DNA of 64,000 nucleotides from an uncultured Bacteroidales bacterium. Lineage in GTDB: Bacteria; Bacteroidota; Bacteroidia; Bacteroidales; UBA11471. A model generated the notes under the pieces. The model was given only the letters and a program-made list of their open reading frames with translations. It had not been told where the DNA came from and made no database searches. The position numbers and the translations under genes are program-made. Location: contig CALUZW010000003.1 of the NCBI GenBank assembly GCA_944325415.1, positions 62,001-126,000 of the forward strand. The letters run 5' to 3'. Position 1 is the stretch's first letter. Every line of letters starts with the position of its first letter. This document shows positions 61,145 through 64,000 of this stretch, piece by piece.

Positions 61145-62941
61145 TTAATCTATAGGCGTAAATTTCACATAATCCCACAACTGATGATATTTGGCGCTTG
61201 TCTTAGCATTAATATCCATCATGGTTGCTTTCAGCGTATGTTTTCCCGAGTTCTCAAACACAACTTCGTCCCACAAAACTGTCGAAGCAATGCCGTAGGT
61301 TGCCTTGCCGAATCCTTGCGATACAAGACCTTTGTAAATGTAAGCATTCGACATTTCTTTTTCGTCAAGCGTAAACCGGGTAAGACTACCAGCTGCATAA
61401 AAATCATAGAGCACAGGATTAGCACCATAGAACAGTTCCACCTTGTAACGACCTTCAATAATCGTTGGCGTTTCAAGCTCTATCCAACCGGCATATCCGA
61501 GATTTAACTGGAAGAGGTTATCCATATAAGCTCCATAATTATTTACATCCTTCTCCCGAGCACTTTTGTATTTGCATTTTACAAAACCTATTTTCCGATA
61601 GCTGGAATAGCTGGCTTTGGAAGAATTCCCCACATAAGTTTCATCTTCAACAAAGGCCGAAAGATTTCCATAATCGCCGTTGCGCTTGTCCTCGGAAAGG
61701 TCTATCACGTACTCACGCGAGGCCAAGGCCGAAGTGAAGAGAGCGCCCAGATTCTGATCGGCACCATAGTTGTTGACAAAAGAGATAATCTCAGCCGTAT
61801 TGCACAAATCCCAGGTAACCGTTACCGGATCGGGCTGCCATACAGGGAGAATCTGGTCAATCTTGTGTATCAGACCATTGCGTGCCTCCATATTGCTACG
61901 GATAATCTTTGCATACTCATTGAAAATATGTACACCCGCAACATCTTGGCAGGTTACTACCTGATAAGTATTCTCGGTATCAAAGATATTGACCTGTCCT
62001 TCTTCGGTGAAGTTGAAAAACTCCGACACATTGATTGACCGATCAAAGAAGTGATAGGTAACATACTGATGAAGTGCATTTGTCGAGTCGGTATAGTTGG
62101 TTCCAGCACCGAGGTAAGAACACAGCCCTTCAACAGAAGTAATACCCTCAGCGGCATAAACTTCATCGGGAACGGCCAAACAGGTAAAGTTGACTGTATT
62201 TATCGACATACTACCGTTGATATTGTAAGTCGTGTCGGAAATTCTGGCCAACTCTTTGTCGTAACCGCACAACTCGGCAGCAGCGATAAAGATATTGTAC
62301 TCACCGTAAGGACGAAGTTTTTCCAGAATCGTCTCGGCCAAGGGGTGAATAACATCACCCATGGTGAAGATTTCGCCATTGGCCGTCTTCACAGCCGTGA
62401 ACTTGGCCAGGCGAGCCTGGTTGTTGAGATATATCGAGTCGGTGTTATGCCGGGTATTATCGAGCTCGGCATCGTCGACATCGGTAATCGTATAACCAAA
62501 AGCTGTGGTCAGATAAGACTGGAAGAGTGTCTGCGAAGGAATGGCCTCGCCACTCTCGGCATAGGTAATCAACGATTCGTCGGTAAGGTCGTAATTAAGG
62601 ATATGCACTTGAGCGACAGCGCGGGCATAATCGCGATCAAGTTCCCGCACCGAAGAGACACCCCTCCATTGGAGGAATTCCTGCATCGCCGTATTGGTGG
62701 GGCAGAAAACCGTTGCGGTAGCATCGGCGTCATTCAAGGCATTGTAATAATCTGCATATTTCAACAAATCTATCCACAACGAGAATTCATCACTGTTCAT
62801 CGTGAGATAAGCAGCACACGTCATCTCCAGGGCATCATTTGATGTCCTTATGTATGTAGTTCCCTCGTATGGGTCTTTACAAGAGGTTATCAGCGTAACC
62901 AATATCAAAAACAAGAAAGAAAACTTTTTCATAGGTGTCAT
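61145..62941 (-). CDS. FAS1 (fasciclin)-domain lipoprotein, first of a tandem pair
   Basis: The protein is about 598 residues from the ATG at 62941, which overlaps the upstream susD stop as TGATG; the ATG at 62932 is also possible and gives the usual lipoprotein start MKKFSF. The lipobox is 'LITSC'. Two FAS1 domains are visible, about 30-205 ('ATVFCPTNTAMQEFLQW', 'FTMGDVIHPLAETIL') and about 215-375 ('LIHKIDQILPV'). The C-terminal ~200 residues are a beta-sandwich ('IIEGRYKVELFYGANPVLYDFY') similar in plan to that of its neighbour. FAS1 domains usually mediate adhesion or ligand binding. Confidence 0.82.
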   Translation of the reverse strand: MTPMKKFSFLFLILVTLITSCKDPYEGTTYIRTSNDALEMTCAAYLTMNSDEFSLWIDLLKYADYYNALNDADATATVFCPTNTAMQEFLQWRGVSSVRELDRDYARAVAQVHILNYDLTDESLITYAESGEAIPSQTLFQSYLTTAFGYTITDVDDAELDNTRHNTDSIYLNNQARLAKFTAVKTANGEIFTMGDVIHPLAETILEKLRPYGEYNIFIAAAELCGYDKELARISDTTYNINGSMSINTVNFTCLAVPDEVYAAEGITSVEGLCSYLGAGTNYTDSTNALHQYVTYHFFDRSINVSEFFNFTEEGQVNIFDTENTYQVVTCQDVAGVHIFNEYAKIIRSNMEARNGLIHKIDQILPVWQPDPVTVTWDLCNTAEIISFVNNYGADQNLGALFTSALASREYVIDLSEDKRNGDYGNLSAFVEDETYVGNSSKASYSSYRKIGFVKCKYKSAREKDVNNYGAYMDNLFQLNLGYAGWIELETPTIIEGRYKVELFYGANPVLYDFYAAGSLTRFTLDEKEMSNAYIYKGLVSQGFGKATYGIASTVLWDEVVFENSGKHTLKATMMDINAKTSAKYHQLWDYVKFTPID

Positions 62942-64000
62942 CAATTATAGTAGGGGTTTTGTATTAACAGGGAATTAGCCTCAATCTCCGACTGTGCTAC
63001 CGGCAAGAAAAGCGCATTGTCGTTATTGAGTACAGTACGCAACCACGACTCACCGGCTTGCGCATTATAGTTTAAGACATTATCGACAAGGAACTGTGTC
63101 TTGTACTGATTTCCATGACGACGTCCGAAACGGAGGAAATCGTACCAGGCCTTGCCCTCTCCTACCAACTCTACGACACGCTCGTAAAGCACGAGTTCGA
63201 GCATGGCAGCCTCGTCGAGCGAAGAAACGCCCTCAACAGTAGCGGTATACTCCTCTTCGAGGTTGGAGCGGGTACGTATCTGGTTGATCAGCTTCATGGC
63301 TTCGATCTTATCATCGATATTCTCTCCATGATTGCGCAAGATAAGAGCCTCGGCTTTCATGAGCATGACATCGGCAACCCGGTAGATAATGTAGTTGGGG
63401 TCGTAATACGATACCGTACGTTTATCCGAGAGAGTTTGCGAGCCGAGGTATTTCCACACATACGATACTATGGCCGACTCATAAGCAGCGGGGTCGCCCG
63501 GCACATAATAGCCTCCGTACATCGTACGCACAGCCTCTTTCAACTCGAAGAGGGTCGAAGTGTATTCGCTGTTGAAAGCCTGTGTCAGAGCCAACGATAT
63601 GCGATAATTTCCATCGGTATGCACATCATCGAAGATTTTGGGAAGATTGTTGGTCTGTTTCTCCTCATAATTCCATTGCAACTCAAAAATCGACTCATTG
63701 CTGTTTCCGGGATTGAACATCGAGAACCAGCTCGAATGAGTTGCTGTCGAGAGAAATGCCGGAGCATAAGGGCTTGTCGATTCCAGAATACCGTTACAAT
63801 AGGTAATAGCGGCCTCATAATCTTCGGCCCAGAGACATACATCGGCACCCAATGCATACAGCGCCCACTTGGTAGCACGGCCTTTGGTTTCCCATGTCGT
63901 ATCGAAAGACTCTTTGGCAGCACCGGTAGCCAAGGCCGTGCGGATATCTGCGCGAATCTGGGCAATGATTTCGGCTTCACTGGCCTTCGGCACTTTGGTC
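62941..64000 (-). CDS. SusD/RagB-family lipoprotein, 5' end cut by window edge
   Basis: The frame stays open to the last base, so the true start, signal peptide and N-terminal half lie outside; the GTG at 63993 is internal. The last ~352 residues are typical SusD: 'TKVPKASEAEIIAQIRADI', 'RATKWALYALGADVCLWAEDYEAAITYCNGIL', 'IIYRVADVMLMKAEALILRN', 'LINQIRTRSN' and 'ERVVELVGEGKAWYDFLRFGRR'. The end, 'LPVAQSEIEANSLLIQNPYYN', is also conserved. A susC partner is expected just upstream. Its stop overlaps the next gene's start (TGATG). Confidence 0.93.
   Translation of the reverse strand, partial: TKVPKASEAEIIAQIRADIRTALATGAAKESFDTTWETKGRATKWALYALGADVCLWAEDYEAAITYCNGILESTSPYAPAFLSTATHSSWFSMFNPGNSNESIFELQWNYEEKQTNNLPKIFDDVHTDGNYRISLALTQAFNSEYTSTLFELKEAVRTMYGGYYVPGDPAAYESAIVSYVWKYLGSQTLSDKRTVSYYDPNYIIYRVADVMLMKAEALILRNHGENIDDKIEAMKLINQIRTRSNLEEEYTATVEGVSSLDEAAMLELVLYERVVELVGEGKAWYDFLRFGRRHGNQYKTQFLVDNVLNYNAQAGESWLRTVLNNDNALFLPVAQSEIEANSLLIQNPYYN

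Noticed and set aside
1..64000. CRISPR arrays, insertion sequences, prophage, integrases, conjugation genes
   Set aside because: No spaced direct repeats, transposase or integrase signatures, or tra genes were seen on either strand.

Overview
This window is chromosomal DNA of a gut-type Bacteroidales bacterium. The evidence is two SusC/SusD loci, a TonB/ExbB/ExbD/ExbD cluster of Bacteroidetes type, many Bacteroidetes-only families (DUF3822, DUF3256, START-like, DUF4861, FAS1 lipoproteins), Bacteroides-type -7 boxes (TAnnTTTG) and general lack of Shine-Dalgarno sequences. Base composition looks near 50% GC. A Barnesiellaceae-like host is my guess from composition and family content and has not been tested. 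No rRNA, CRISPR array, insertion sequence, phage or integrase was seen.

Layout. 1-7.1 kb: the 3' end of a beta-propeller (kelch/BNR-like) gene, then susC, susD and a secreted thioredoxin-fold protein, all on the + strand. 7.4-9.0 kb: an LRR plus M64-peptidase lipoprotein. 9.2-25.4 kb: housekeeping and envelope genes: DUF3822-rsmD, mutY, a secreted esterase, START-like/lptF/ribBA/tsaC, a CE12-like acetylesterase, CCA-adding enzyme, the split ThrE exporter, a nucleotidyltransferase-fold protein with DUF454, tRNA-Met, an outer-membrane barrel and DUF4861. 25.5-33 kb: inositol monophosphatase, then exbB-exbD-exbD-tonB and a downstream unit of small membrane protein, PstS-like lipoprotein and TPR protein. 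This cluster would energise the TonB-dependent SusC receptors at both ends of the window. 33-51.4 kb: fba, speA-truA-EamA, DUF3256, HU, a 30-residue basic protein, RNase E/G, nucleoside phosphorylase, an orphan secreted protein, a PorE-like OmpA lipoprotein with a glycosyltransferase, hisS-GNAT, Smr, and queA-queF. 51.7-64 kb, all on the - strand: a polysaccharide-utilisation-like locus reading susD (cut by the window edge), two FAS1 lipoproteins, a divergent susC, susD and a beta-helix protein.

The most unusual items are the susD-FAS1-FAS1-susC-susD-beta-helix operon, whose susC lacks the usual SusC/RagA amino-terminal motif; a compact candidate small RNA around 12.9 kb with its own promoter, hairpin and U-tract, followed by a second structured element; the 30-residue Lys/Arg-rich gene between HU and RNase E/G; and a C-terminal sorting-like domain (51.7 kb) together with a PorE-like lipoprotein (43 kb), which raises the question of type IX secretion. 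Where a start codon differs from the longest open frame, the reason is given in the entry.
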